Shown here: in pieces, positions 26,137 to 34,733 of the stretch
Position numbering within the stretch: the first letter of the stretch is position 1
How the letters are laid out: every line of letters starts with the position of its first letter
Assembly: GCA_038881635.1 (NCBI GenBank)
Contig: JAVZPJ010000007.1
Span: 2,675-40,385, forward strand
Source of the DNA: Sulfolobales archaeon
GTDB taxonomy: Archaea; Thermoproteota; Thermoprotei_A; Sulfolobales; AG1
Length of the DNA: 37,711 nucleotides
Reading direction: 5' to 3'
Translations under genes and position numbers: made by a program
The notes under the pieces: generated by a model
What the model was told of the DNA's origin: nothing
Database searches by the model: none
Seen by the model: the letters and a program-made list of their open reading frames with translations, nothing else

Positions 26137-27456
26137 TTAATAGAAGGATCTCAATCCTCCTGCTTTCAGAACTTCTCTAAAAGATCTGATGGCTTCTTCT
26201 CTTCTATCTATTGAATCTCTATCTATGTAGAGTCTTATGAGAACAACACTCTGAGAAAGAGATCCGAAGGTAGTCTCATCAAATCTTCTACTACTAAGAC
26301 TTCCATCACTTCTCCTTATGAGAACATCCTCACTATGAAGCATTGGATTGAGAGGTAGTACTGGTGTGTCTATAAAAACTCTACTCCTAAGATCATCTGG
26401 AAGTCTTTCTCGAAGAATTCTATTGAGAAATTCTCTATCTAGCGCTGAGAGAACTAGCTGGAGATTTCTTCCTATAGGTACTCTATATTCGTCTATCATG
26501 GCGAATCTGATTTTCCTCTTCATAAGATCTCTTATGTGTCTATGGTTTCTAAGTTCTTGGATGAATAGAATCGTCTGATCATCAAGTTCTAGATATGATT
26601 CTGTTCTCATGATCAGATTCTTCAACTCTGATTCCTCTGCAGCTTCTCTAAGTGCTGTGCCTATCATTATGTCAATAGCTCTGCTAGTCTTGTGATAGTA
26701 TACTGACATGAACATATGATATCTTGCTAGAAGCATGTGCTCGAAAGCGTCTAAAGCTTTATCACCTAGTGCAAGTCCTTTCTCTGTGGGTGTGGCGTTA
26801 TATGCGATCCTAAGCCAGTCAATTCCAGATCCGTATCCTGCTCCTGTGTAGTATGAATCTCTTATGAGATAATCTATTATATCAGCTGCGAAAGGTCCTT
26901 TAAGAATATAGTATAGAGATCTCTCGAGATCTTCTTCAAATCCTGAGACACCTAGCACAGGCCATTCAGAAGGAGATCTAGATAGAATAGCTAGAGCTAT
27001 CTCATCACAAGTGAATGAAAGGTTTTTTCCGAATCTCTCGAGACATTCTCTCAACTCTTCATTCTCTCTCACAATCCTAGATCCTATGATCTCGTGATTA
27101 AGCCCTTTAGGATATAGAACAGCTTCTTCAAAAGTATGAGAGTAAGGTCCATGCCCTACGTCATGAAGTAGTAAAACTAATCTTATGAATTGAATTAGAG
27201 ACATAGAATCACTTCTTCCATAGAGACCTAATCTCTCAATAATACTAGAAGACATTACACCGGCAACATGCATAGAACCCACACTATGAATAAATCTGCT
27301 ATGAGTAGCTCCTGGGTAGACATATACAGATGTAGGTAGCTGAAGAACTCTCCTCAGTCTCTGCATAGCTAGCGTATCTATAATGCATCTCTCCAGCTCT
27401 GTAATACCTATATAGCCATGAACAGGATCCTTTATAAAGTAATCGTATCTAAGCAT
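26137..27456 (-). CDS. HD-domain phosphohydrolase (dNTPase/SAMHD1-like)
   Basis: Metal-dependent phosphohydrolase of the HD superfamily, of the group that includes dNTP triphosphohydrolases. Ligands seen: H52 in THSRFIHS, H57, H98-D99 in LLLHDVGHGPYSHTFE, and the later DIIDYLIRDSYYTGAGYG segment typical of this group. Archaeal relatives of about 400-450 residues are common. I chose ATG 27456, because the protein then begins MLRYDYFIKDPVHGYI like its family and because a TATA box at 27482-27491 lies at leaderless distance. A frame open from 27540 would overlap the divergent peptide-transport gene. dNTP control is an inference. Confidence 0.88.
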   Translation of the reverse strand: MLRYDYFIKDPVHGYIGITELERCIIDTLAMQRLRRVLQLPTSVYVYPGATHSRFIHSVGSMHVAGVMSSSIIERLGLYGRSDSMSLIQFIRLVLLLHDVGHGPYSHTFEEAVLYPKGLNHEIIGSRIVRENEELRECLERFGKNLSFTCDEIALAILSRSPSEWPVLGVSGFEEDLERSLYYILKGPFAADIIDYLIRDSYYTGAGYGSGIDWLRIAYNATPTEKGLALGDKALDAFEHMLLARYHMFMSVYYHKTSRAIDIMIGTALREAAEESELKNLIMRTESYLELDDQTILFIQELRNHRHIRDLMKRKIRFAMIDEYRVPIGRNLQLVLSALDREFLNRILRERLPDDLRSRVFIDTPVLPLNPMLHSEDVLIRRSDGSLSSRRFDETTFGSLSQSVVLIRLYIDRDSIDRREEAIRSFREVLKAGGLRSFY

Positions 27457-27481
27457 TTTCAAGTATTCATTAGGTAGAATA

Positions 27482-27491
27482 AATTTATATC
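27482..27491. promoter_or_regulatory. Bidirectional TATA element between HD gene and peptide-transport operon
   Basis: AATTTATATC reads as a TATA box on both strands. It gives a start near 27461 for the minus-strand HD gene (leaderless, ATG 27456) and near 27512 for the plus-strand transporter gene (ATG 27525). The two start codons are only 68 bases apart. Confidence 0.5.
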
Positions 27492-27524
27492 CTTTTAAAG
27501 GATAGAGTAGACGGTGCTCTCTAA

Positions 27525-29747
27525 ATGAAGGTGCTTTCAAAAGGTATAAGCAGGCTTGCTGCTATAACAATACTAGTAGTAATATTGGTAGCAATAGTAG
27601 CTGGTGTAGGTTTCTACTATATCACAAGACCTCCTCCAACACCTGTTACAACACCAACACCTACCCCTACTTCTCCTATAACAACTCCAACTCCTACACC
27701 GACACCTTTTACAACGCCTACAACAACTCCTCCGCCTATGGTGAAGCTCCATACGCAGGTTCTCTATATAATATCTAATGATGAGAATGCGAGGATTCAG
27801 ATGTATAAATCCGGTGCTGTAGATATAGCTGTTGTCACACCTGCTAGATGGAAGGATCTTAATGGAACTCCTGTTGGAAACTTCTACTTGGTTCTCCAAC
27901 CGGATCCTAATAAGCCTAGACTGACTATACAGCATATAATACTCAATACATTTAGAGAACCTTTCAACATAACTGAAGTAAGACAAGCTCTAGCATATGC
28001 AACCCCATATGCAGTAATACTAGACCAGATATTCGGAGGTCTTTATACTCCTCTCTACACTATAGTTCCTAAAGGCATGTTCGGATACACAGAGTACAAC
28101 ATAATTAAGTACACCTATAACATGACAAAAGCTAGAGAGATTATAGATAATCTGAAAGCCAGAGGATTCGATCCTGGGAAATACACTATTACAATAATAT
28201 ATAATCTAGGCAACACAGCTAGAGCACAGATAGCAGCACTGCTACAAAACTCATGGTCTCAGCTAGGTTTCAAAGTTTTCGTAGAAACCTACAACTGGCC
28301 TCAATATCTTTCGAAAGTTGATCACTTTGATTTCGATGTAGCATTACTAGGATGGATACCGGATTATCTGGATCCTGATAACTATCTCACACCATTTGTC
28401 TGGGGTGGTGCGGAGTTTAAAGATCTCAAGTATTACAAGGGAGCATCTCCTGGAGATGTCTCCAACTATCTATCTAGAGTAGAGAGAGTTATAGATACTC
28501 CGAAGTATATAGTTGTCGTAGGACCTCAGGGTAGTGGAGCTACTTATACAGGTCCTACAAATAAGCCTCTCCTAGTAGTAAGTTATGTTCTAGATGAGGA
28601 GGCTACTAAGAAGAACTGGGAAAAGCCTTATGCAATGGTTAACATAGGTGCTCCAGGATGGAGAGATATACCTGTCAGCGCTCTCGTTAAGCTCTCTAAA
28701 GTAGTTCTAGATCCTGAGGTTAGAGAAGCTATAGTGAATGCCGCAGTAATAGTATTCAACAATGAAGTTCCAATGATAATGCTCGGTCAGGCTGTCACAG
28801 GTCTTAACTACGGTAGCTGGGTTAAGAATATGTACTATCCTCTTACAACATTCGCTAGATATGACCTGGTTTACGAGGATCCTAATGCTCCCGTAGTTGA
28901 CACAGGAGTGCTAGGTATCAAGAACAGTCCTGAGACAATGGTTATAGCGACAATTGGATGGCCTGATACTTTTGACACAGCGAAATCATACGAATCTTTT
29001 GGTTGGGAGATATTCCAGCAGATCTATAGCAAGCTAGTTGATTACGAGTATGAAAACATAGAGCCGGAACCTCAGATAGCGATAGCATGGGCTTTCAACA
29101 AGAATGGAGATGAGCTATACTTCGTGATCAGAGATGGTGTGCTGGCTTATGATCCTTGGAATAACAGGACCTACCCGATAACCTCGGTGGATGTTCTATT
29201 CAGCATATGGAGAGTAGCTAGACTGAATCTAGATCCTGCATGGCTTATAAGAGATTTCATAGATGTTAATGCATCAACAGTGCTAACTCTGGATGAGTTT
29301 AAACAGATACTCTCCCAAGGTCTTGTGACAGTATATCATGGTAGAGAGTATGATATATCATCTCTAGACCAGCTTCTCGGAGTATTCAACACAAGTAATA
29401 TACCTATAAATGGAGTTGTCAAGTTCAAGCTGTACAGCCCATACGCAGCAATACTCCATCTATTCACGACAGCTCCTGCAAGTATTATATCTATGCAGTA
29501 CGCCTTAGGAGACAAGTATCAGCAAGCTCTAGCAGATTCTAACAATGGAAGGAACCCGAGTGCCTGGGCTAAATACGTGATCCCTGGTGAGGATGATGCC
29601 ACATACAAGCTTTTAAGAGAGAAGCCTATAAGCACAGGACCTTACTATGTTGCAAGCTATAAGGAGGATAGCTACATACTACTAAAGATCAATCCATACT
29701 ACTGGGGTAAAGATATCTGGGTTAAACTCTATGGGTACAAGCCTTAA
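27525..29747 (+). CDS. dppA: Peptide ABC transporter substrate-binding protein (family 5)
   Basis: Binding protein of a dipeptide/oligopeptide importer, 740 residues. The N-terminus MKVLSKGISRLAAITILVVI has a charged start and a long hydrophobic helix with KG just before it, like the pilin-type signals cut by PibD in crenarchaeal binding proteins. A Thr/Pro linker (~36-75) joins it to the family 5 domain, seen in ILNTFREPFNITEVRQALAY, QLGFKVFVETYNWPQYLSKV and DFDVALLGWIPDYLDPDNYL. It heads the dppABCDF-like operon and is followed by T-rich stretches that may cut the message so that more binding protein than permease is made. Peptide is the likely but unproved substrate. Confidence 0.92.
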   Translation: MKVLSKGISRLAAITILVVILVAIVAGVGFYYITRPPPTPVTTPTPTPTSPITTPTPTPTPFTTPTTTPPPMVKLHTQVLYIISNDENARIQMYKSGAVDIAVVTPARWKDLNGTPVGNFYLVLQPDPNKPRLTIQHIILNTFREPFNITEVRQALAYATPYAVILDQIFGGLYTPLYTIVPKGMFGYTEYNIIKYTYNMTKAREIIDNLKARGFDPGKYTITIIYNLGNTARAQIAALLQNSWSQLGFKVFVETYNWPQYLSKVDHFDFDVALLGWIPDYLDPDNYLTPFVWGGAEFKDLKYYKGASPGDVSNYLSRVERVIDTPKYIVVVGPQGSGATYTGPTNKPLLVVSYVLDEEATKKNWEKPYAMVNIGAPGWRDIPVSALVKLSKVVLDPEVREAIVNAAVIVFNNEVPMIMLGQAVTGLNYGSWVKNMYYPLTTFARYDLVYEDPNAPVVDTGVLGIKNSPETMVIATIGWPDTFDTAKSYESFGWEIFQQIYSKLVDYEYENIEPEPQIAIAWAFNKNGDELYFVIRDGVLAYDPWNNRTYPITSVDVLFSIWRVARLNLDPAWLIRDFIDVNASTVLTLDEFKQILSQGLVTVYHGREYDISSLDQLLGVFNTSNIPINGVVKFKLYSPYAAILHLFTTAPASIISMQYALGDKYQQALADSNNGRNPSAWAKYVIPGEDDATYKLLREKPISTGPYYVASYKEDSYILLKINPYYWGKDIWVKLYGYKP

Positions 29748-29753
29748 CCAGAC

Positions 29754-29777
29754 TTCTTTTTTTAAGTTCAGCTTTTT
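29754..29777 (+). terminator. T-rich partial terminator after the binding-protein gene
   Basis: A T7 run at 29757-29763 and a T5 run near 29772-29776 lie between the binding protein stop and the permease start. Archaeal transcription stops at such T-runs. Here it would leave only part of the messages to run on into the permease genes. Confidence 0.4.
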
Positions 29778-29799
29778 AATCCTATGAAAGGTGCGGCTT

Positions 29800-30855
29800 A
29801 TGGGTTTCGAGAAATTCCTGATCCGGAGGATTATAACGTTCATACCCACATTACTAGGAGTTCTCTTCATAACATATATAATAGCATATGCTGTGCCAGC
29901 AGATCCTGTGAGAGCATGGGTTTCGGAAAAACTCATGGATCCTTCTATTATTGAGAGGATTAGAGCTCAGTATAAATTTAACGCGCCCTGGTATGAGCAG
30001 TTCATCTTTCTAGTGACAAGCTTTCTAAGAGGCGAGCTAGAAGATCCTGTGAGACATAAGAATGTATTTGATGAGATAGCATCAAGATTTCCTGTGACTG
30101 TAGAGCTGGCAGTGGTATCATTCATATTCCTTGTAGCCTTATCACTCCCTCTAGGACTTCTAGCAGCTCTTAGAAAAGATAGTGCTGTAGATTTCTTTGT
30201 TAGAATACTAGCTCTCTTCGGAAGCTCTATGCCTTCCTTCGTTCTATACTATCTCATGATACTGGTTTTCTTCACATATCTAGGAGCAACATATCTTGCA
30301 GGAATTCCCATGCCAAGCGATCAGTGTATTGCAACTATAAACAGCTACTCCTCCTATCCTGTAGTAGGTGTTGTGATAACATCTATAGGCTCTGTACCCA
30401 TGTTTGGAGCTGCTATGTGTGGTGAGTGGAATGTTGTTATAGATAGTCTTAAAAGACTTTATGTGCCCGCACTCTCGCTGGCGCTTCTAAACAGTGGTTT
30501 CATAGCTAGGATTGTTAGAAATAGCTTTCTCGATTCGATGGGTTCTGAGTACATACTCTATGCTAGAGCTAGAGGTCTTAGAAAGAGTAATATATTTAAA
30601 CATGCTTTCAAGAACGCATTCATACCAGTACTCACAATTCTAGGACTCTCCTTCGGAGGTCTGCTCTCAGGTGCTGTAATTGCTGAGACCGTATTCAACA
30701 TACCTGGTCTGGGTAAGTATATGTATGATTCTATTACAAGGCTTAACTTTCCAGCTTTAATAGGTTCGGTCTTCGTCGTAGCTGTAGTATATCTGATCGT
30801 GAATCTTGTGGTAGATATACTCTACGCATACATAGATCCTAGGATAAGATATTAG
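29800..30855 (+). CDS. dppB: Peptide ABC transporter permease, DppB-type
   Basis: First permease of the peptide importer, with six predicted helices. It begins MGFEKFLIRRIITFIPTLLG and has the DppB segments AYAVPADPVRAWVSEKL and LARARGL-type EAA loop (YILYARARGLRKSNIFKHAF). 351 residues is usual. I chose ATG 29800 because GGTG at 29790-29793 is six bases before it; a GTG at 29791 lies inside that site. The extracellular loop with three cysteines (near 30325-30425) could carry a disulphide. Confidence 0.93.
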   Translation: MGFEKFLIRRIITFIPTLLGVLFITYIIAYAVPADPVRAWVSEKLMDPSIIERIRAQYKFNAPWYEQFIFLVTSFLRGELEDPVRHKNVFDEIASRFPVTVELAVVSFIFLVALSLPLGLLAALRKDSAVDFFVRILALFGSSMPSFVLYYLMILVFFTYLGATYLAGIPMPSDQCIATINSYSSYPVVGVVITSIGSVPMFGAAMCGEWNVVIDSLKRLYVPALSLALLNSGFIARIVRNSFLDSMGSEYILYARARGLRKSNIFKHAFKNAFIPVLTILGLSFGGLLSGAVIAETVFNIPGLGKYMYDSITRLNFPALIGSVFVVAVVYLIVNLVVDILYAYIDPRIRY

Positions 30856-30863
30856 GTGGTTGC

Positions 30864-31961
30864 ATGAGCTATATACTATACAGAGCTTTAGAAAGGCTTA
30901 TAGAATCATATGCTAGATCTAGAGATATCATTCAGAGAGGATGGTACGAGAAAAATGAGTCAAGAGTTAGAGAGTGGAAGCTGATGGCATATGCTTTCAG
31001 CAGATCTCCTATAGGAGTTTTAGGAGGTTTCATGGTTCTCATAACAACTATTCTAGCGATCATAGGACCTATAATAGCTCCTCAACCGTATTGGGTGTAT
31101 CCTGTTCTAGAGAATCTAAGTCTCAGATATCTCCCCCCATGTATTCCGCCTATGTGTAGTGGAGGACCTCTGCTAGGTACTGATGAATGGGGTAGAGATC
31201 TTCTTTCAATGATACTATACGGGATTAGAATATCATTCGTGATATCTCTAGTAATAGTACTCCTAGGAGCTCCAATAGGTATAATTCTAGGATTGATAGC
31301 AGGATATAAAGGAGGTTATATAGATGAGATTATAATGAGGATCACAGATATATTCATAGCTTTTCCAGGGCTTATACTAGCTATAGCATTTGCATCAGTT
31401 CTACCGCAGAGGATAAGAGGATTTCTAGATGCCTACACACCAGTCAGAGATCTATTTGCGGCACTCTTCGGATTAAGACCTGAAGAATTTGGACAGATAG
31501 CAGCACTACTATCTATATGGATCGCTATGGTGGTAGTATGGTGGCCCGGCTATGCTAGGGTTGTGAGAGGTAGCGTGCTCAGCGTTAGAGAACAGCCTTT
31601 CATAGAGGCTGCAAAGCTTATGGGTCTTTCGAGCTGGAGGATCTTGACAAAACATATTCTTCCAAACATAATTTCACCGGTGCTAGTAATGATAACATTC
31701 GATCTAGCGACTGCAACTCTAGCTGCTGCAGCATTATCATTTCTAGGTTTAGGACCTCAGGAGCCTGTTCCAGAACTTGGTTTTCTGATCTCTAAAGCCG
31801 GTAATTTCTTCCCTGAGAAAAGTCTTCATGTGGTAGTCATAGTAGGTTCTGTGCTTCTCTTCATAGCTCTGGGGTGGAATCTGCTTGGAGATAGTCTTAG
31901 AGATATTCTGGATCCTAAGACTAGAAGAGCTATAGAGTATAGAATGAGGGAGAGGAGATGA
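30864..31961 (+). CDS. dppC: Peptide ABC transporter permease, DppC-type
   Basis: Second permease, 365 residues. A cytoplasmic start of ~50 residues is followed by six helices. GTDEWGRDLLSMILYGIRIS (near 110-130) is the DppC signature, and the EAA loop reads FIEAAKLMGLSSWRILTKHI. The ATG at 30864 has AGGTGG four to five bases before it, overlapping the stop of the upstream gene. Its end overlaps the ATPase gene by four bases. Confidence 0.94.
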   Translation: MSYILYRALERLIESYARSRDIIQRGWYEKNESRVREWKLMAYAFSRSPIGVLGGFMVLITTILAIIGPIIAPQPYWVYPVLENLSLRYLPPCIPPMCSGGPLLGTDEWGRDLLSMILYGIRISFVISLVIVLLGAPIGIILGLIAGYKGGYIDEIIMRITDIFIAFPGLILAIAFASVLPQRIRGFLDAYTPVRDLFAALFGLRPEEFGQIAALLSIWIAMVVVWWPGYARVVRGSVLSVREQPFIEAAKLMGLSSWRILTKHILPNIISPVLVMITFDLATATLAAAALSFLGLGPQEPVPELGFLISKAGNFFPEKSLHVVVIVGSVLLFIALGWNLLGDSLRDILDPKTRRAIEYRMRERR

Positions 31962-32959
31962 AGGTAGAATTCACAGACAGGCACATCCTGAAGGTAGTGG
32001 ATCTGGATGTTAAGTTCTACACATATGCAGGAGTTGTTGAAGCTGTTTCAAAAGTCTCCTTCGATGTGTATAGAAACGAGATAGTAGCTCTAGTAGGCGA
32101 GACTGGTAGTGGTAAGACTGTTTCTACGAGAGCTATAACCAGGCTTATTGATTCTCCTGGGAGAATTGAAGGAGGCTCTGTGCTTTTTAGAAGAAGAAAT
32201 GGAGGTATAGTAGATCTGCTCAGCCTACCTGATGAGGAGATCAGAAAGATTAGAGGTGATGAGATAGCATACATATTCCAAGACCCTACATCAGCGCTCG
32301 ATCCTCTTTATACTATCGGTGTTCACATAGCTGAGACTGTGAGAGATCATAGAACTGTCTCGGGGAGGGTTTTAAGAGATCTAGCTATAAAACTTTTAAG
32401 AGATGTAGCCATACCCAATCCAGAGATCAGATACAAGAGCTATCCGCATGAGATGTCAGGAGGTATGAGACAGAGATCTGTTATAGCTATAAGTCTCTCG
32501 AATACACCGATTCTGCTAGTAGCTGATGAACCTACTACAAATCTTGATGTCACAATACAAGCTCAGATACTTGACATGATAAGAGATCTGGTTAAGAGCA
32601 GAGGTATGAGTACTATACTTGTCACACACAATCTAGGAGTTGTTGCAGAGACTGCTGACAGAGTTTATGTAATGTATGCGGGGAAGATCGCTGAACATGG
32701 TGGTGTATACGATATATTTGAGAAACCTTCTCACCCCTACACTCAGATGCTTCTAAGAGCTGTTCCAAATCCCATGAGAAAGATCACAAAATTAGAGTCT
32801 ATACCTGGTACAATTCCAACACTTGTGAACCCTCCTAGAGGTTGTAGGTTTCATCCTAGATGTCCTTTTGCTATGGATGTGTGTAGAAGAGAGGAGCCTC
32901 CTCTTGTAGAGGTTGAGAAAGGTCATTTTGCTTCATGTTGGCTTCATGTTAAAAGGTGA
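31958..32959 (+). CDS. dppD: Peptide ABC transporter ATPase, DppD-type
   Basis: First of two ATPases of the importer. Walker A GETGSGKT (47-54), signature MSGGMRQR, Walker B LLVADEP and the oligopeptide-type C-terminal domain with CRFHPRCPFAMDVC are all present. 333 residues is usual. The ATG overlaps the stop of dppC (ATGA). The last 129 bases of the gene, the stop included, belong to the 136-bp repeat that is also found at the end of dppF. The cysteines of this end may bind a cluster, as in some family members. Confidence 0.95.
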   Translation: MKVEFTDRHILKVVDLDVKFYTYAGVVEAVSKVSFDVYRNEIVALVGETGSGKTVSTRAITRLIDSPGRIEGGSVLFRRRNGGIVDLLSLPDEEIRKIRGDEIAYIFQDPTSALDPLYTIGVHIAETVRDHRTVSGRVLRDLAIKLLRDVAIPNPEIRYKSYPHEMSGGMRQRSVIAISLSNTPILLVADEPTTNLDVTIQAQILDMIRDLVKSRGMSTILVTHNLGVVAETADRVYVMYAGKIAEHGGVYDIFEKPSHPYTQMLLRAVPNPMRKITKLESIPGTIPTLVNPPRGCRFHPRCPFAMDVCRREEPPLVEVEKGHFASCWLHVKR

Positions 32960-32966
32960 GATCATG
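32831..32966 (+). repeat. 136-bp perfect direct repeat, copy 1 (dppD end to dppF start)
   Basis: Identical over 136 of 136 bases with 33795-33930. It begins at the CCTCCTAGAGG that codes Pro-Pro-Arg, runs through the stop of dppD, and includes the GGTGA ribosome-binding site and the ATG of dppF. The base just before (AAC versus AAT context) and just after (AGA versus GGA) the repeat differ. In this copy every part has a use, so it is probably the source. Confidence 0.98.
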
Positions 32967-33923
32967 AGAATACTTGAAACACAGAACCTGAAGATCTATT
33001 TCAGAGTGAGAGGTAGTTTTACTAAGAAGGTGAGAGCAGTTGACGGAGTAGATCTATATGTTGAAGAGGGAGAGACTCTAGGCATTGTAGGTGAGAGCGG
33101 TAGTGGTAAGAGTACTCTTGGGAGAGCTATTCTAGGACTTATAAAGCCTACGAGCGGTAGGATCCTTTATATGGGGAGAGATATATGGAATATGAAGAGA
33201 AGCGAGTATAGAGAGTTTCGAAGAAATACTCAGATGGTGTTTCAAGATCCTCATACATCTCTTAACCCGCGAATGACCATAGTAGAGATACTTGAAGAAC
33301 CTCTCAGAGCATTCAACATAGATGTGGGGAATACTGTGAAGTATCTATCAGAGAGATTAACAGAAGTAGGGTTAGGACCTGAATTTCTATACCGCTACCC
33401 TCACGAGCTTTCGGGAGGTCAGAAACAGAGGATTGCTATACTAAGAGCTATAATATCCAAGCCTAAGCTGGTCGTCCTCGACGAACCTACATCAAGTCTT
33501 GATGTAAGTGTTCAAGCTCAGATCCTAGAGCTTCTCAAGGATCTTCGGAAGAAACATGGTTTCACATATGTCTTCATATCACATGATATAAGTGTTGTGA
33601 AGTACATGAGTGATAGAATTGCTGTAATGTATCTGGGGAAGTTATTTGAAGTCTCTGATAGTGATACGGTGTTTGAGAAGCCTCAGCATCCATACACTCA
33701 AATACTATTATCATCAATACCAATACCAGACCCCGAGATAGCTAGGAAGAGAGAAAGACTGAAACCTATAGGAGAACCACCCTCACCTATAAATCCTCCT
33801 AGAGGTTGTAGGTTTCATCCTAGATGTCCTTTTGCTATGGATGTGTGTAGAAGAGAGGAGCCTCCTCTTGTAGAGGTTGAGAAAGGTCATTTTGCTTCAT
33901 GTTGGCTTCATGTTAAAAGGTGA
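32964..33923 (+). CDS. dppF: Peptide ABC transporter ATPase, DppF-type
   Basis: Second ATPase, 319 residues from ATG 32964, which has GGTGA (32955-32959) four bases before it. An in-frame extension from 32913 would run inside dppD and is not needed. Walker A GESGSGKS (43-50), signature LSGGQKQR, Walker B LVVLDEP. The C-terminal 42 residues, from PPRGCRFHPRC to the stop, are identical to those of dppD at the DNA level, which is far more alike than the rest of the two proteins. This points to a recent copy of the dppD end onto dppF. Confidence 0.95.
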   Translation: MRILETQNLKIYFRVRGSFTKKVRAVDGVDLYVEEGETLGIVGESGSGKSTLGRAILGLIKPTSGRILYMGRDIWNMKRSEYREFRRNTQMVFQDPHTSLNPRMTIVEILEEPLRAFNIDVGNTVKYLSERLTEVGLGPEFLYRYPHELSGGQKQRIAILRAIISKPKLVVLDEPTSSLDVSVQAQILELLKDLRKKHGFTYVFISHDISVVKYMSDRIAVMYLGKLFEVSDSDTVFEKPQHPYTQILLSSIPIPDPEIARKRERLKPIGEPPSPINPPRGCRFHPRCPFAMDVCRREEPPLVEVEKGHFASCWLHVKR

Positions 33924-33930
33924 GATCATG
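33795..33930 (+). repeat. 136-bp perfect direct repeat, copy 2 (dppF end)
   Basis: Identical to 32831-32966, 964 bases away. After the dppF stop it still carries the ribosome-binding site and an ATG, but this ATG opens only an 11-codon frame (33928-33963). These leftover start signals show that copy 2 is derived from copy 1 rather than the reverse. Confidence 0.98.
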
Positions 33931-34530
33931 GGAGAGTTCTTTAAGTATTCTATCTATATCTAGGATTTTCTCATAGCTTGTAAGTCTGATTCTTCTGTTA
34001 TCTCCACAGATCATATAGATCTTTTTTCCTCCTCTTCTAAGATCTACTGCGATATTTAAATAGCCAAGTGCGACAGATCTGCAGGTATTATCTTTGAGAC
34101 ATCTCACTCTACTAATAAGATCTCTTGCTATAGAAAGTTCTGTAGCTTGTAGATAATATCTTCTAACACCTTCCTCCACACCTCTAAATATGATTCTTGT
34201 AGGAGATAGAATATGTGAGAGAAGAATTCTAGAAGAAGGAATCCTGAGACCAGGTATTTCTCCTTGCATCCTCTCTATATATTCTTCGATACTCTCTAAA
34301 TATTTTCTAAGAGAGTTGAGACATTCTCTTTCTCTGATCTCATCTTCGATTCTCTCTAGATCTTGTTCTCTAATTTTCAGAGTTAGATAGAGTCTGTTTA
34401 GAGGGTCTTCTCCTCTAGAGTATCTGTACAGAGTACAATCGAGAGCGTAGAATTCTTCTGAACCTCCGGAGCTAATCGTAATGAAGAGAGATTTGAGTAC
34501 TCCTACCCCACTATGCACGGGTTCTCTCAT
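33913..34530 (-). CDS. Unknown protein, convergent with dppF
   Basis: About 205 residues from ATG 34530 (a GTG at 34539 would add three). I do not recognise it. It begins MREPVHSGVGVLKSLFITIS, has a charged, probably helical middle (IREQDLERIEDEIRERE, EYIERMQGEIPG) and a mixed alpha/beta end with GKKIYMICGDNRRIRLTSYE. No signal peptide or membrane helix is seen. The codon use is like the neighbours. Its last five residues and stop (HDLTF-stop) lie in the 136-bp repeat, so its original end was probably replaced. The stop is 11 bases inside the dppF end. Confidence 0.65.
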   Translation of the reverse strand: MREPVHSGVGVLKSLFITISSGGSEEFYALDCTLYRYSRGEDPLNRLYLTLKIREQDLERIEDEIRERECLNSLRKYLESIEEYIERMQGEIPGLRIPSSRILLSHILSPTRIIFRGVEEGVRRYYLQATELSIARDLISRVRCLKDNTCRSVALGYLNIAVDLRRGGKKIYMICGDNRRIRLTSYEKILDIDRILKELSHDLTF

Positions 34531-34539
34531 GCTTCTCAC

Positions 34540-34733
34540 TGGCTAGATACCATATCACTATCTTAAGTTAATCATTTAAATTTGATGATGTAAGATTCTC
34601 AGCAGAATTCTGTTGAAGATGTGAAGCAGGTTCACTGTATTAACTCGAGCTAGCAGTCTTACAATGTATTTGATTCCAAGTCTTCATGAGTCTACTTATT
34701 ATATTTCTGTTCAAATCTATCTACGGGTTTAAT
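34540..34733. promoter_or_regulatory. Divergent promoter region, no gene seen
   Basis: Contains CATTTAAATTTG (34573-34584), which reads as a TATA box for the minus-strand unknown gene at about 48 bases before ATG 34530. A second, TTATTATATT (34697-34706), lies about 30 bases before ATG 34734 of the amidohydrolase gene. A short palindrome CAGAATTCTG sits at 34603-34612. No RNA gene was convincing. Confidence 0.4.

Noticed and set aside
27573-27986. Cys/Arg-rich open frame on the minus strand inside the peptide-binding protein gene
   Set aside because: It is the antisense of the Thr/Pro linker and the signal helix; its repeats come from the low-complexity plus-strand codons, and it has no promoter or ribosome-binding site.
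32913-32963. Longer N-terminus for the second peptide-transporter ATPase
   Set aside because: It would lie inside dppD out of frame, while ATG 32964 has a good ribosome-binding site and gives the family N-terminus.
33928-33963. Short gene after dppF with good start signals
   Set aside because: The signals are part of the copied repeat; the frame has only 11 codons and no family sense.
34583-34634. Possible box C/D RNA (TGATGA, then TGAAGATG)
   Set aside because: No CTGA box D is found at the right distance; only CTGT occurs and the C-to-D spacing is about 21 instead of about 12 bases.
34620-34690. Possible tRNA-like stretch around GCAGGTTCACTG
   Set aside because: No acceptor stem pairing or anticodon arm can be drawn; only a chance GGTTC is present.
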